Shown here in pieces: positions 1 to 10,762 of a stretch of 64,000 bases of DNA. The position numbers and the translations under genes were made by a program. Origin of the DNA: Heterocephalus glaber (lineage: Eukaryota; Chordata; Mammalia; Rodentia; Bathyergidae); NCBI RefSeq assembly GCF_000247695.1, contig NW_004624882.1, positions 3,470,515 to 3,534,514 of the forward strand. Direction: 5' to 3'. The notes beneath the pieces were generated by a model. That model had not been told where the DNA came from, did no database searches, and worked only from the letters and a program-made list of their open reading frames with translations. Positions within the stretch are counted from its first letter, which is position 1. Each line of letters starts with the position of its first letter.

Positions 1-435
1 TAAAGAATGAGAAACTAGAGACATTTATAGCTAAATGGATGCACATTGAGGCGATACTCTTAAGTGAAATAAATAGGACACACATATGTAAATACTGAAT
101 AGTTTCTGTAGTATGAGAAACTGAAAGTGTAAATAAGGATTAAAAGGATTAATAATGAATAATTGATAATTTGAAATAGGAAAAGGTCCAAAGGGGTAGG
201 GGTGTTGGGTGGGGAAGGGGAAAAATGAAGAAGGGAAAGGAAAAATTATGAGAAAGAAAAAAGATCGAATTAAAGTCTATGTAAATAGGGAAGGGTGGAG
301 GGAGTGAAGGGCTCACAGGTAGTGGGGAAAAAAATAAGACACAAGACACATCGTGTACAGGTACAAGCACCCAATGATAGATGTAAATGTATTGTATACC
401 TAAAATGTACCAATAAAAGAATTTAAGGAAAAAAT
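1..435 (+). mobile_element. LINE-1 3' end (end of ORF2 and purine-rich 3' UTR), cut by the window start
   Basis: Bases 20-120 resemble the last part of LINE-1 ORF2 (GATACTCTTAAGTGAAATAA). A G/A-rich 3' UTR follows at 170-320 and the element ends with CAATAAAAGAATTTAAGG and an A run near 432. Related 3' ends occur inverted at 52458-52690 and 55768-56000, so this is one LINE-1 lineage of the host. There is no intact reading frame. Confidence 0.7.
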
Positions 436-439
436 CAAA

Positions 440-610
440 GAAGAATCGTGTCTCACTAGAGAATATGAATGAAGAGACAGGATTATAAAAAAGACCTCAA
501 TAGAAAGTCTGGAGTTGAAAAGTACAATAACTAAAACAAAAACCTCACTAGAATGGCTCAACAACAGATTTGAGCCGATCAAAACCTCAATGTACAAATA
601 ATAGACACCA
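440..610 (+). mobile_element. old LINE-1 (L1M/HAL1-like) ORF1-region fragment
   Basis: The stretch CTGGAGTTGAAAAGTACAAT, followed by a CACTAGAATGGCTCAACAAC motif, resembles the ORF1 region of ancient L1M/HAL1 elements. It directly abuts the younger LINE-1 3' end, which probably inserted into it. Confidence 0.45.
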
Positions 611-1790
611 AATATTCCCATAGTCTAGTCACAAATTCCATAGAACTTAGTGAGAGTTGGGAGGCCTTATACAATTGTGATCTCTTCAGTACCTCCCTCA
701 ACCTATATAGGCAGAAGTCTAGAAATACACTAGAAAATCATCAGGGGACACCTAAGTTTTAAACCAAGTGATGGAAAAGATTGTAGAGAGTTATTCTCAG
801 AGATAGAGGGTGGCATGTCATTCCATTGTTGACTTTTTGCTGATTTCTTCTCTGGGTGTAAGGGTAGGACAATCACTGAAGAAAGATAGGAAAGAAGAGA
901 TCATGACCATACACCATGGATGTGGCCAGGAAGTTTGGGTTTCCTGTGACTCAAAAGGACGTGAAGAAATATACTTAGACTTGAGCCACTACTTCTATCC
1001 ATAATGGCTGCCTATTGGGTAAGTTGTCTCTGGCAACAAGAGGTTGTGTGGCTTACTACCAAAGGTACTATTTGAAGAGGGGTTGAACTGAGGTGCATCT
1101 TTCAGACATAAGAACTGTATAATGAAAAGATTCATCCTGAAGGGGCTCTGGAAAAATATTTCCATGAACCACAGGACAAAACAAGTGCTTGTGCTTATGT
1201 ATACACAGAGTTTCAGAAGAGAAGCAAAATTAGACAACAGAGAGGAGTGCAAAGGTACCTCTTTTACTGGAAACATCTGCCCCAGGAACCACCAACTCTG
1301 TTCCTTCTAACCTTAAGAATGAACAGGAAACAGGCAGAAAGAACACCGAAGAGGGTCTTAAAGAAGAGGTAGAAAAGCTCTCTCCCTATTCAAATCTCCT
1401 CAGACCAAGGCTCACCATGTGAGGAGGAAGAGTTCCTGATAACTTGGATAGAAGATTTAAGCATTAGACTGCACCAACTGGTCATTTTCAAATCTACAAA
1501 AAAAGCAAGCAACTGAAGGGTCTACCCGGGATATCTCTGAATAAAAGGGAGCTGGAACAGAAAATGTTTGAAAGCAGTGGTTTGGAGAAAAGCTACTCAT
1601 GCCATGCTTTATAAACTGGCTTCATGTAGATATTAGGGAAAATGTTGTATTCTTTTGTATCTTGAACACATGCCCACTGTGTAACTATGAGACTCATTGA
1701 GTTTCTTCTCTATGCTTCACATCACTCATCTGAAAAATGAACTTGTTTAACCAAATAATCTCTAAGAAGTACTTCTTTAACTTTCTTCAA
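611..1790. other. unassigned sequence
   Basis: No confident gene or repeat was recognised. Short frames on both strands look random. 1600-1740 has a faint MIR-like flavour that I cannot confirm by eye. Confidence 0.3.
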
Positions 1791-1794
1791 TACA

Positions 1795-2035
1795 GTAATA
1801 ATCATTGTATACCAATAAGGAACCCAACTGAAACACTTTACAAATAATCCAATTCTTACACACAGTCTGTGAGTAAGTAGGGGAGATATTCTTAGTCTGT
1901 TTTAAGATTAGGAAAATCAGGAGGTTTAGAGAACTCAAGTGGTTTGTCCTAGTTCCCCCAGCTGGTGAATGACAGAAATGAGAACCATGAATCAAGCCTT
2001 CTAACTGAGCAAATAGAGCCTCTTTCCAGTAAAAT
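1795..2035 (-). repeat. MIR SINE, degraded
   Basis: Read on the minus strand, this follows the MIR layout: a tRNA-like head near 2030, a core, then a region whose complement resembles the MIR phrase around GAGGAAACTGAG and the accuracy-of-tract TTTACAAATAATCC. Divergence is high. Confidence 0.5.
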
Positions 2036-2039
2036 GCTG

Positions 2040-3285
2040 TATTTCAAGTTTAGTTCAGTTCTGCTCTATGTCACCCAAAATATTTTCCAAGAGGCACTTT
2101 TACCTCTTAATAATTTGTACGTTATGAGAAGATTATACTTATGACCAAACAAGAACATTTAGCAAATGTTTCCTAAGTGCTGGGGCAGGTCCCTGATGGT
2201 AGTGGAAATGACAGTCCTGAGAGTGTACCTTCCCTGGAGGGCCTGAGGATGTGTGTCTGGACCAGCTAGGAAAAAAGGCAGTGATATTTAGGGAAATGAG
2301 GCACCCACAAAAGTCATCTAAGACTTTTCCACTTGGGTTACCAGTAGTGACCTGACAGCAAGATCAAGAAGAATAGAAATGCTGTAATCTTGTTTTAATT
2401 TACCTTCATAAAAATAAAACTCCCTTATAGTGATTGGCGATTTAAATTTTGTCCAAATAGGTGGTGCTGGAGGAGCATGCGATAATATTTGTATAAAAGC
2501 ATTTGGAACCATGTTTATTATGCTGAGAATGACATCCTGAGGAAAATGCACATTTCCTTGGATTTGAAGTCTGCAAGCATCTACCATTATGTGAGGCCAG
2601 CTCTTACTGACACAAAGGATTGCTTTCCAACCTTGTGTCCACTTGGAGTTCTTGAAGCACTCCATTACATTACTTTATCATGTGATCATGTGTTTTAGGT
2701 TACTCTCATCATAAACTGAAGCTGCATAAAAGAACTATGTACCCAGTCTACTTTAAATGTAATAAAATCTTCCACATGAAAAATAAACTAAACCATCCTA
2801 TTGTGGTGTTATGTTTACTGAGATGACAAGACAGGGGTCGGGGTGTTTGGGTTTCTGTGACACTGGGGTTTGAAAACCACCTGGGAAGTTGTCCCTTCCA
2901 GCAGAAGTCCAGTAGGACTTCAACATAGATTGAAGTGATTTATTTGGTCTCTAGGAAGAAGAATTAGGAGGCCAAAGGGATCATGAGCCTTCACCCTCAT
3001 CCTTTTCCTTCTTGGCAAAAATCAAGGAACTGGAAACATTTGTGTTAAAATAGATTTAGGATTCCCAGATTCCCTAGACCTTCTATCCAGAATCTACCTT
3101 CAGGGTAGATTTAATAAAAATGAGAAAAGGTAGAAGAGAATTTCCAGGGAACAAATAATCTGGTCCAAATGTACAGACTTTGTAGATGGTTCAAGCCACC
3201 TTCATAAGTTTCATGTAACTGATATGGGCTTCCAAGTAAAATTTGTTTAGCAACTCAAGAAGCTTCAAGCCTATTTTCTTTCCTA
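2040..3285. other. unassigned sequence with a 115-codon minus-strand frame
   Basis: The longest frame (2318-2665, minus) shows no domain or bias I recognise and is treated as chance. No interspersed repeat was identified with confidence. Confidence 0.3.
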
Positions 3286-3286
3286 C

Positions 3287-3628
3287 AATGGTTGTATGCT
3301 GGATTGTCAACTTGATTAGTTTGAGAGTTGCCCAGGGGAATGGTGCAATATATATCTGGGTGTGTACGGGTGGGTCGGGGAGCCACGACCTTGGGTACTA
3401 TATCTGGTCTCTAGTCCCTTCCTCTCTGGTGCTGTTCTCCTGCTCTGCTTCCAAACTCTCAAAAAATGAACAACGTTTCTCTACAACACCCTTTTGTCAT
3501 TTTGTTTCTGCCTTGGAACTACCCACAGACTGAAAGCTCTGAAACTGTAAGCCCAATTGAACTTCTCCCTCTTTAAGTTGCAGGTATTGGGTACTTGGTC
3601 TCAGCAACAGGAAAGCTGATCAATACAC
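3287..3628 (+). mobile_element. ERVL-MaLR solo LTR
   Basis: The order of motifs matches the other MaLR LTRs in this window: a CCTTCCTCTCTGG pyrimidine block, CTGCTCTGCTTCC, CTGTAAGCCCAATTGAAC as a decayed signal region, CTCCCTCTTTAAGTTG, then GGTATTGGGTACTTGGTCTC and an end near AATACACA. The first 60 bases are diverged. Confidence 0.55.
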
Positions 3629-3656
3629 AGTATGGGAAAAGTAATTTTCGATGAAG

Positions 3657-3664
3657 GCCTAGTC
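3657..3664. repeat. 8-bp target-site duplication of the hAT miniature element
   Basis: GCCTAGTC here is repeated exactly at 3745-3752. Eight bases is the hAT hallmark length. Confidence 0.75.
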
Positions 3665-3744
3665 CAGTGGCAGCGAACCTATGGCATGTGTCCCGCAGTG
3701 GGCTGTTTGTATTACTGAAAGCTCTGAAAGGTTCACAGCCATTG
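3665..3744. mobile_element. 80-bp non-autonomous hAT miniature transposon
   Basis: The element begins CAGTGGCAGCGAACC and ends with GGTTCACAGCCATTG. The terminal inverted repeats match at 12 of 15 positions. It is flanked by identical 8-bp GCCTAGTC duplications at 3657-3664 and 3745-3752. It contains TATGGCATGTG just inside the left end, typical of hAT families starting CAGTG-GAACCTATGGCA. There is no coding capacity, so mobilisation would have needed a transposase from elsewhere. Confidence 0.72.
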
Positions 3745-3752
3745 GCCTAGTC
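3745..3752. repeat. right 8-bp target-site duplication of the hAT miniature element
   Basis: GCCTAGTC is an exact copy of 3657-3664. Confidence 0.75.
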
Positions 3753-3918
3753 CTTCACTTTCTACCAATGTCCGTGCACAGCACCACGACCACCACCACT
3801 ACCACTCAATGCCTGGAGCAGTGACTTCCTGAAAACACTACCATGAAGTCATCTGTCTTCTCAAAAAGATTTAATGCCATAATCTAAATGCACACACATG
3901 CATATGTTTACCTACTGT

Positions 3919-4246
3919 GTTAGTTTTTCTGTTGTTGAGACTGAATACCTGACACTTATAACTTAAAGGGGGAGGGGATCAATTTGGCTCACAGTTTCAG
4001 GGAAACTGGTCCATGGTCACCTGCCTCCAAGGCAAAAACGTCATGGCAGAATGGAGTGACAGAGTAAAGATGCTTAGTTCATGACAGCTGAGAAACAGAA
4101 CAGGGGATCAATGCCAGAGAGGAAAGGGTGAGGGGCTAGATATCGACCCCGAAGTCACACCTCCATGACCCACCTAGATACACTCAGAAGTGTGTTCTGT
4201 CAATCCCAAAGCCCGGGAAGTTGGTGCAGACTTAACCATCACACCT
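3919..4246 (-). mobile_element. ERVL-MaLR LTR, antisense
   Basis: The plus strand reads TGTGTTAGTTTTTCTGTTGT, then ATCAATTTGGCTCACAGTTT, CATGGCAGAATGGAGTGAC and GCCAGAGAGGAAAGGGTGAG. This is the reverse complement of a MaLR LTR and matches 21433-21752 block by block. Confidence 0.65.
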
Positions 4247-4774
4247 ACATAAGGTGTTTCTGTTAATTTTTTTAATGTGGGACGCTGTAGAGATTGATAG
4301 AAAATGGGAATAACATACAACAAAGATCAGAGAAAACTGATGACCAGCTGAGTCTTCAGTAGCTCCGACCTGGTCGGTCATGTTTCTTGAATGGGTTAGT
4401 TTATGTTTTTAGTAGCAAGTGTGTGTGCCTAGCTGAGAAGGGGACCAAAGAGAAGAAAAAGGAAATGGGAAAAGCCCTTTATTAGGACAGGTATTACTTT
4501 GAAAAATGAGGCATATGGGATAGGGAAACAGTGAAGAACCTTTGAATTTCCACCATCCCCTTTGTCCTGGGAATGCACCCTGTTGTGGATGTTGAAGTAT
4601 TCCCAAACTAGCCACCAAGAGATCTCTAGAGATTACCAGTTGCAAGTTTCATAGGTAATTGATAGTGTTAAAGCACCTGAGAACTTGTTGCATTAAATGT
4701 CTATACTTAAGGGCCAACAAAATTGCAAAGGACTTCAGCAATTATCCCTAAAGTAAAAATACACACACTTAAAA
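4247..4774. other. unassigned sequence
   Basis: No gene or repeat was recognised. A 78-codon minus-strand frame at 4409-4645 has no recognisable features. Confidence 0.3.
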
Positions 4775-4990
4775 TACATTTGCCAGTGGTGCAAGCCAGT
4801 AATCCCAGCTACTTGGAAGGCTGAGGGAAGAGGATCACAAGTTTGATGCCAGCCTGGGAAATAGTGACTTAACAAGACTTTGTCTCCAAATAAAAAATGT
4901 TTAAAGGGCAAAAGATATAACTCAATGGTAGAGTGCTTGCCTAACATGCATGAAGTCCTGGGCTTCATCCCCACCACTGCAAATAAAAAC
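4775..4990 (+). repeat. B1-dID composite SINE
   Basis: The left half is a 7SL-derived B1 monomer (GTAATCCCAGCTACTTGGAA, GGCTGAGG, GCCAGCCTGGG). The right half is ID-like, with AACTCAATGGTAGAGTGCTT as decayed A box and GGCTTCATCCC as decayed B box, ending in an A-rich tail. Confidence 0.8.
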
Positions 4991-5006
4991 AATAGCATTT
5001 AACTCT

Positions 5007-5376
5007 CGTGCTTTATATTTCGATGTCCCCCTAAAGCCTCATGTGATCATCGGCAGGACCTTTGGGAGGTGATGGGATTCTAGGGGCATTATAGCTGACT
5101 TGCTGTTAGAAGATGGGTCTGATCAGAAGAGGCAGCTTAGTGGGTCTGACCCAAAAGGTTGTAGCACTTTTCTCATTTCCTCCTTCTGCTTCCCTAATGC
5201 CATACCATGAGCAACTCTCCTCAGCTCTCTTCACTATGCTTCTCTGCCATACCATTCCGCCTTGGAGCCAACTGTGGACTGAAATTTTACAAACTGTGTG
5301 TCAAAATAAACCTCTCCTTCTTTGAATTGTGGGTGTCAGGCATTTTGTTCCAGTGAGAAAGAAAGTAACTAAGGCA
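5007..5376 (+). repeat. 5' LTR of MaLR provirus 1
   Basis: It aligns from its first base with the 3' LTR: both place CTAAA 24 bases after the start. The usual terminal TG reads CG here, consistent with a point change. A polyadenylation-like AAATAAACC block lies at about 5304, and the LTR ends GTAACTAAGGCA. Confidence 0.78.
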
Positions 5377-6898
5377 GATTTTGATACCAGTGAAGTGGGG
5401 TTGTTGCTGTGACAATGGCTCACCATGCGGTACAGACGCTTTGGGAACTGGCTCAAGGAAGGAATCTGGAACTGTTTGGAGATGGTGGCTGGAGAAGCAG
5501 CCCTAAAATGCTGTCAGCCATGCTTGATGGAAGATTCTGGTCAGAGCACAGAAGACCGGAATGCTGATTAAAAGGCAAATGGTAAAGACCAGGCTAAGGA
5601 GGTTTCAGTTCGGAACAAGGACTCCACTGATGGCTGGACTCTAGGCCGGGTGCGGTATGCTGTGGCAGAAAATGTGTCTACATTTTGCTCATGTCCTGAG
5701 ACTTTGTGGAAGACTGAGATCAAGGATGGCAGACTAACAGATAAGAGAGAGGAAATTTCAAGGCAGTCCAAAGTTGAGGCTGTGGCATGGCTGCCCTTGG
5801 GGGGCTTTTAGCCAGTTGTATATTGAGAACCAAGACCAAACAGCACAGCTGAGTGATTTTAAAAGTTTTGAGTTTCACCAGAAACGAAGCTTCTGTAAAG
5901 TCAGCCCCCCCCACCCCCTGCAAAGATGGAGCAGAACAGAGAGTTTGGTTGCTGAAAACATTAGCATTACAAAGAAGCCACGTACTTTGGATGAGGGCAG
6001 TAGGAAAAAGGCTTAGGAGCAAATAAAAAATCTGCAAGACTCCATCCTTTGCGGGCTCAAAATCACAAAAGTGAAAGACTGCTTTGAGAAGAGAGCTCCA
6101 CAACACTGTGCTGGAGAAAGACTGCCTAGGAAATTGGAGTCCTGGGATTGTGTTCACCATGGTCAGCTATCTAGGGACTAAAAGGCCACTGCAACCATGA
6201 TGCAAAAAAGGCCCTTTCTACTACTGGAGCCATCAGCAGACATTAGTGTCTTCCACATGGTGCTGGTTTTACAGGCATGCAGAATATAAGAGTTATTAGG
6301 TCAGAGAGGCTCCCACTTAGGTTTTAGAAGAGAACAGACAGTGTTCTCTCGAACAGACAGTGTGCTCCAGAGAGGGCAGTGTGTGAAGCTGTGAGAGTGA
6401 GAAACAAGGGCAGTGGAGACCCCAGAAAGTTGGAGAAGCCAAGAATGTGGAATTTCCAGGGAGAGCTGCAAGAAGTGAGAGAAGCCAACCCAAGAGAGAG
6501 GCTATGAGAGTGCTATAGGGGCAGGGCCACCCAAGCCCTTTAGAATTCACATCTTGCTACAACTTGCCCAGGGTGCTGGAGATGGAGCTATAGGATTTAA
6601 TGTTTGCCCTGCTGAGTTTTAGTCTTGCTTTGGTACCATTGGTTTATATCCCCCTTATTTCTTCATTTTGGAATACAAATATTTACCCTGTGTCTTATAT
6701 CTTGACAGTGTTTAACTTCCTTTTTAATTTTTTTACAAGGGCTCAAGCTAAGAGCTTGCTTTGAGTCTCTTTTGAGACTTTGGACTTGGCTCTTTAGCAA
6801 TGCTGAAACTGTAAAGACTATGGTAACTCTCAGAGGTGAACTAAATGCGTTTTGCATAAAAAGATGAACATGAGTCTTTTGGGAGCCAGGGGCAGAAT

Positions 6899-7245
6899 GT
6901 ATGGGTTGTACCTGCTCTTCCCTAAAACCTCATGGGATTATAGGCAGGACCTTTGTAAGGTGATTAGATTATGGGGGCTTACTGCTGACTTGCTGTTAGG
7001 AGATGGATCACTGTGGGCATGGCTCAGAAGGATTATATCTCCCTTCCTAGCCCCACCCTTGGCTCTCTGCTTCCTAGTCACCATGAGATGAGCAGCTTTC
7101 CTCTGCCCAGACCCTTCAGCTATAGCATTCTGCCTTGGAGCCAATTGACTGTGGATTTAAACCTCTACAAACTATGAGCCAAAATACATCTTTCTTCCCT
7201 TAAATTGTGGATCTGGGGTATTTGATCCAGTGACAAAGTAAGACA
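6899..7245 (+). repeat. 3' LTR of MaLR provirus 1
   Basis: Starts TGTATGGGTTGTACC and ends AAAGTAAGACA, directly before the ACTCT duplication. It carries TTCTGCCTTGGAGCCAA and CTACAAACTATGAGCC like the other MaLR LTRs here. Confidence 0.78.
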
Positions 7246-7250
7246 ACTCT

Positions 7251-8096
7251 TCTAATTCTAAATATGTTATTAGCTACATTCTTATTTTTAGTGTATATTG
7301 GCTAAATAAAATAACAACCTCTTTTATGAAATACTTCACCCACCATTAAACAAAGACAGGCACCTAAGCATCTCAAAATCATTTCATGTGATCACAAGGG
7401 GCCCAAGGAATCCTTTGTTGATGTCACTTGGGTTCATGTGTGTTTATGAGTGTATGCACATACACACACACATGCACAAATTTGTCTATGACTGGATCTT
7501 GTATATGCTCATAGAACTCTGTTTTTGAATGATGATTTTGCAAAGGAACTGTGACCATCATCACATATGCACTAAAGACACAGGAACTATAACATTGCCT
7601 CAGGCACGGGCAAGACTTTGTGAACCTTCTAGTTGCATTCAGGATGTTCCTTCCAAAGCAGTAGGGTATGGTCAATCTATTTAGATTCTACTGGGTTATA
7701 TGACTCTAGGCATGTTAACTGTGCTTAAAACTTCACATCATGTTTAAAAATCAGTTTCAGGGTTTAGAGCTGGTTTGCCTCATTCATACTTGTGGACAGT
7801 TACTGATAAGGGCCATAACTGTGAGCAGTTCAGAACCATGATGAAGAACTGTGTTCAATTATGCATATGTAGGAGTACATTCACATGTATTCTAAATATG
7901 TGCATATCAATTTATAAATTATATTCATGAACCAGGAACATTTTACATATTATAAAACAGATGTAATGGAGAAAAGATGAAGTAAGTAAATAAATTTTAA
8001 ATGGACTGTTTGTTGACGACATTATTATAGGTGAAGGTCCAATTCACTCTTAGGTTAAGGCTTGTCTATAATGGAAGTAGTTGTCAATACATATGT
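7251..8096. other. unassigned AT-rich sequence
   Basis: No gene or clear repeat family was seen. A short imperfect CA-rich patch lies at 7458-7478. Confidence 0.3.
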
Positions 8097-8106
8097 TATA
8101 TGGATT

Positions 8107-8236
8107 CTTTCTTTTTTCTTTCTTTTTTTTCTCTTGAGATAGTATTGCTATGTGGATCAGGTGAGCCTCAAACTCATGATCTTCCTGGTCAGCCACCTAA
8201 ATGCCAGGATTACAGGCATCAGTCATCACACCTGTC
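8107..8236 (-). repeat. B1 monomer SINE without an ID half
   Basis: The complement is a B1 monomer: GAGATAGTATTGCTATGTGG, CCTCAAACTCATGATCTTCC and CCAGGATTACAGGCAT on the plus strand. A perfect 10-bp duplication TATATGGATT flanks it at 8097-8106 and 8237-8246, so it is a complete monomeric insertion. Confidence 0.8.
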
Positions 8237-8246
8237 TATATGGATT

Positions 8247-8764
8247 TCTTGATAGTGTTAAATATTTGTGGTTAAATTCTCTTCAACTATGAACAGACAA
8301 TCATAATGTGGCTAATGATAGTGTGTCTAGAATAAGAAAGTATTACTTCTGACATTCTCTTATTGTTAACTTGAGATTGAATTAATGGTATTTTCTCAAA
8401 CCATAGTTTCCTCACAGAAAGCTTATAAAACCACTGGCCCACTGTGTGAACTTTATTCTAGTTAAAATTAGATAATACACTCTATCAACTGACTTAAATA
8501 TCTTGTTATATAATGCAGTGTATTGCAGTACTTCAGAGTGTGGATGTGTATCTGATATAAACATTCAGTGTAGGGTGTCAATGTAAAAATTTAAATATTA
8601 GCGACAGGGTTCCGGGCACGCTACCCCAAAATATGACTTTGGTATTTGGGATATAGCAGAAGCAGGAGGGTCACTCTCATTTTTCTGCCACCTTTCTCGC
8701 TTGAATCAGGTCATAGAAAGTCTAGGAAGGTCACTCTCTGCCCTTCTCCCACCCTTCTCCCATC
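8247..8764. other. unassigned sequence
   Basis: No gene was recognised. Near-repeats of AGGGTCACTCTC / AGGTCACTCTCTGCC at about 8667 and 8729 suggest a small local duplication. Confidence 0.3.
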
Positions 8765-8782
8765 AAGAAGTTTCCAAGATCC
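8765..8782. repeat. left target-site duplication of the NOP58-like retrocopy
   Basis: This 18-bp sequence is identical to 9222-9239. It is the host DNA duplicated on insertion by the LINE-1 machinery. Confidence 0.85.
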
Positions 8783-9221
8783 CCAAGCCAAGATTAAAAT
8801 TAAAATTGAGGAGGAAGAGGAGGAGGAAGAAGAGGAAAAAGTGGTAGTGGTAGAAGGGGAGACATCTGTGAAGAAGAAAAGAAAAAGGATAAAAAGAAAC
8901 ACAGAAACACATTAAGGCAGAACCAGCTTCTGAGGAAGAGCCATGCACCAGCATGTTCGCAGCCCAGAGAAAAAGAAGGAGGGCAAATGGGAGGGAAAGA
9001 CATGGAGGACTGATGGGAGGGAACCTCAGTTCCGTTGACTGGACGTGTGCTTAGCCAGGTTGCTGAGCACCGGAGCTGCTGGTGTGGGACCAGGACAGGC
9101 TGATGGGGCAGGGATCAGTCATCTGCAGCTTTCCATGTCCTCAGCTCTGGTAACCTTGTTATGTCTTCATTTCTTACTCTTTGATATACAAATAAAACTA
9201 TTTTCTCTGTGAAAAAAAAAA
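8783..9221 (+). pseudogene. NOP58: 5'-truncated processed retrocopy, probably of the NOP58 mRNA 3' end
   Basis: The insert is bounded by a perfect 18-bp target-site duplication, AAGAAGTTTCCAAGATCC, at 8765-8782 and 9222-9239. It ends in an A tract (9212-9221) preceded by an AATAAA signal at 9191-9196, which together define LINE-1-mediated retroposition of an mRNA. The 5' part encodes Lys-Ile-Lys-Ile-Lys-Ile, a run of Glu, then ETSVKKK. After a frame shift the segment reads KAEPASEEEPCTS. This order of a basic KIK stretch, a Glu run, ETSVKKK and EEEPCTS, followed by Lys-rich residues, matches my memory of the C-terminal tail of NOP58, the box C/D snoRNP core protein of the nucleolus. The NOP and coiled-coil core domains are absent, so this is only the tail plus the 3' UTR. 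Frame changes and early stops show it is dead. The retrocopy structure is certain; the parent gene is from recall and should be aligned. Confidence 0.72.
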
Positions 9222-9239
9222 AAGAAGTTTCCAAGATCC
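9222..9239. repeat. right target-site duplication of the NOP58-like retrocopy
   Basis: This perfect copy of 8765-8782 lies directly after the A tail of the retrocopy. Confidence 0.85.
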
Positions 9240-10762
9240 TCGTTTGAGCAATACCTTCCCTACACTAGAAGGAAAGAAACCCCCTTATCTCTGAATACAT
9301 GAGAACGCAGAGAAGAATCTGAAGAGGCCTTGCTAAATTTCCCCCAGTTTATCACCACTAGATTTTATCTTTTTGTCCTCTGGCCATAATTCTTCCTGTA
9401 TGTCCATTCTTGGTCAAACCTAAACAAAAATATATACAAATTCACTTGTTTCTTTGAACTTTCATTTTTAAAATCTTCTGTATTGTGTGAAATTTATACT
9501 AAATAAAATGTACATGGTTTTCTCTTTTTAATCTATTTTGTTATAAAGGCTTCAGCCACAAACTTAGCAATGAGCTAGGAAAGAAATCTTTTCCTCCCCT
9601 ACATTAGCACAGTTTAATTTCTTTCTTATGTCCTAGATAAAATATATAAAAATGGATAGTTTAAGATCCTTTTCCTTGTATGCCAATAGATTCTCTTGCT
9701 TGCCCTCAGTAGTGCACATACCCAGCTCTGGAAATCAGGGATTTGGGCTCTCAAAAACCTCAGGATAAATCACTTATCATCAAACAAGAGCTCTCATGTC
9801 CCTTCCCCAGAGATATCTTCCCTTAGCACAGCTTTTCTTCTGGCCCAGATAGAGCACAGCACATCATCATCACAATAACATTTACCATCTCTGCATGCAC
9901 AGTTCTTGGATACTGACTCACCTGCGGTATTAGTTCCTTCTTGCCCTCCATTAGAACATACCACCACAAAATTGGGTGCCTTACTCTTTATGTTATTCCT
10001 TTTCTTTGATTTGGAAACAGTTATTTTTTTTGATTAATTCAAGTTTGGTTTGCTAGCCACTTCTTTCTCTTCAGTATAGTGGCATGGCTATGATAGTCAA
10101 TGGTGCTAAGAAGTACACACTGCCCTTCTTCAGACTTTCCAATTGTCTTCTCTGTTGCCGAAATGAATAACCACAGATGATACTTGGCTTGTGAATTTGG
10201 GTAAGAATCCCCAGCTTCCACCACAAAAACACAAAAAAATTTTCTATTTCCTGTTCGCCAAACCCTAAGCTACTTAAATAAAAATTATATGTAGGTTAAA
10301 ATAATGTATCTCTTCTGTATTAATTTTCAAGACGAGAGGATGCAAACTATGAAATTATTTCATGAAGCTTTCCAAATCACAAAATGACGTCTGAAACCTA
10401 TATGGTTATAATTATTGCAACTGAAATATTCTTCTCAACCTCGGGAAAATAATATGTGCAAAAACGATATGCAATGCATAGAGGGTTATTTTGGGGTACT
10501 TTTTCTGTACCAAGAATTTTGCTTTTATTAATCATTTAAACTTTTAAAAATTAAATCCTTTTAAGTGGTTCTATTTACCCCCATTTTAAGGCAATAGACT
10601 GTATCTTTGAGGCAACACGGTGTGTCTAGTTTTTTTAAGCCTCAGGAGAAAAATTAAAATCAGCCAGAGGATATTTTTTAAGTTTTTTATCTCTACCATT
10701 TCTAATGTTATAACAGCAATGACAAAAATTGCTAAAACCTTAAATAATTATTCAATAAATAT
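9240..10762. other. unassigned AT-rich sequence
   Basis: No exon or clear repeat was recognised. 10500-10620 may be a very decayed MIR, but I could not confirm it. Confidence 0.3.

Larger units (their letters stand above)
5007..7245 (+). mobile_element. complete ERVL-MaLR provirus (LTR - internal - LTR)
   Basis: Two LTRs (5007-5376 and 6899-7245) flank about 1.5 kb of MaLR internal sequence. The 5-bp sequence ACTCT occurs immediately outside both ends (5002-5006 and 7246-7250), the duplication length of ERVL-class integrases. The internal region opens with a primer-binding-like TTTTGATACCAG next to the 5' LTR. It keeps landmarks known from MaLR interiors, such as a CATTTTGCTCATGTCCTG motif and a GAGACTTTGGACTTGGCTC motif near the 3' end. 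MaLR interiors are non-coding and mobilise with proteins from elsewhere; I see no retroviral gene here. The two LTRs differ widely, so the insertion is old. The 146-codon antisense frame at 5720-6160 is incidental. Confidence 0.8.

Noticed and set aside
2318..2665. 115-codon minus-strand frame as a small gene
   Set aside because: No recognisable domain, start context or transcript signals; the length is within chance for 64 kb of AT-rich DNA.
5720..6160. Longest open frame in the window (146 codons, minus strand)
   Set aside because: It runs antisense inside the non-coding MaLR interior and resembles no protein.
8646..8915. Glu-rich plus-strand frame as a gene
   Set aside because: Its right part lies inside the retrocopy and its left part is host DNA before the duplication, so it is an accidental fusion.
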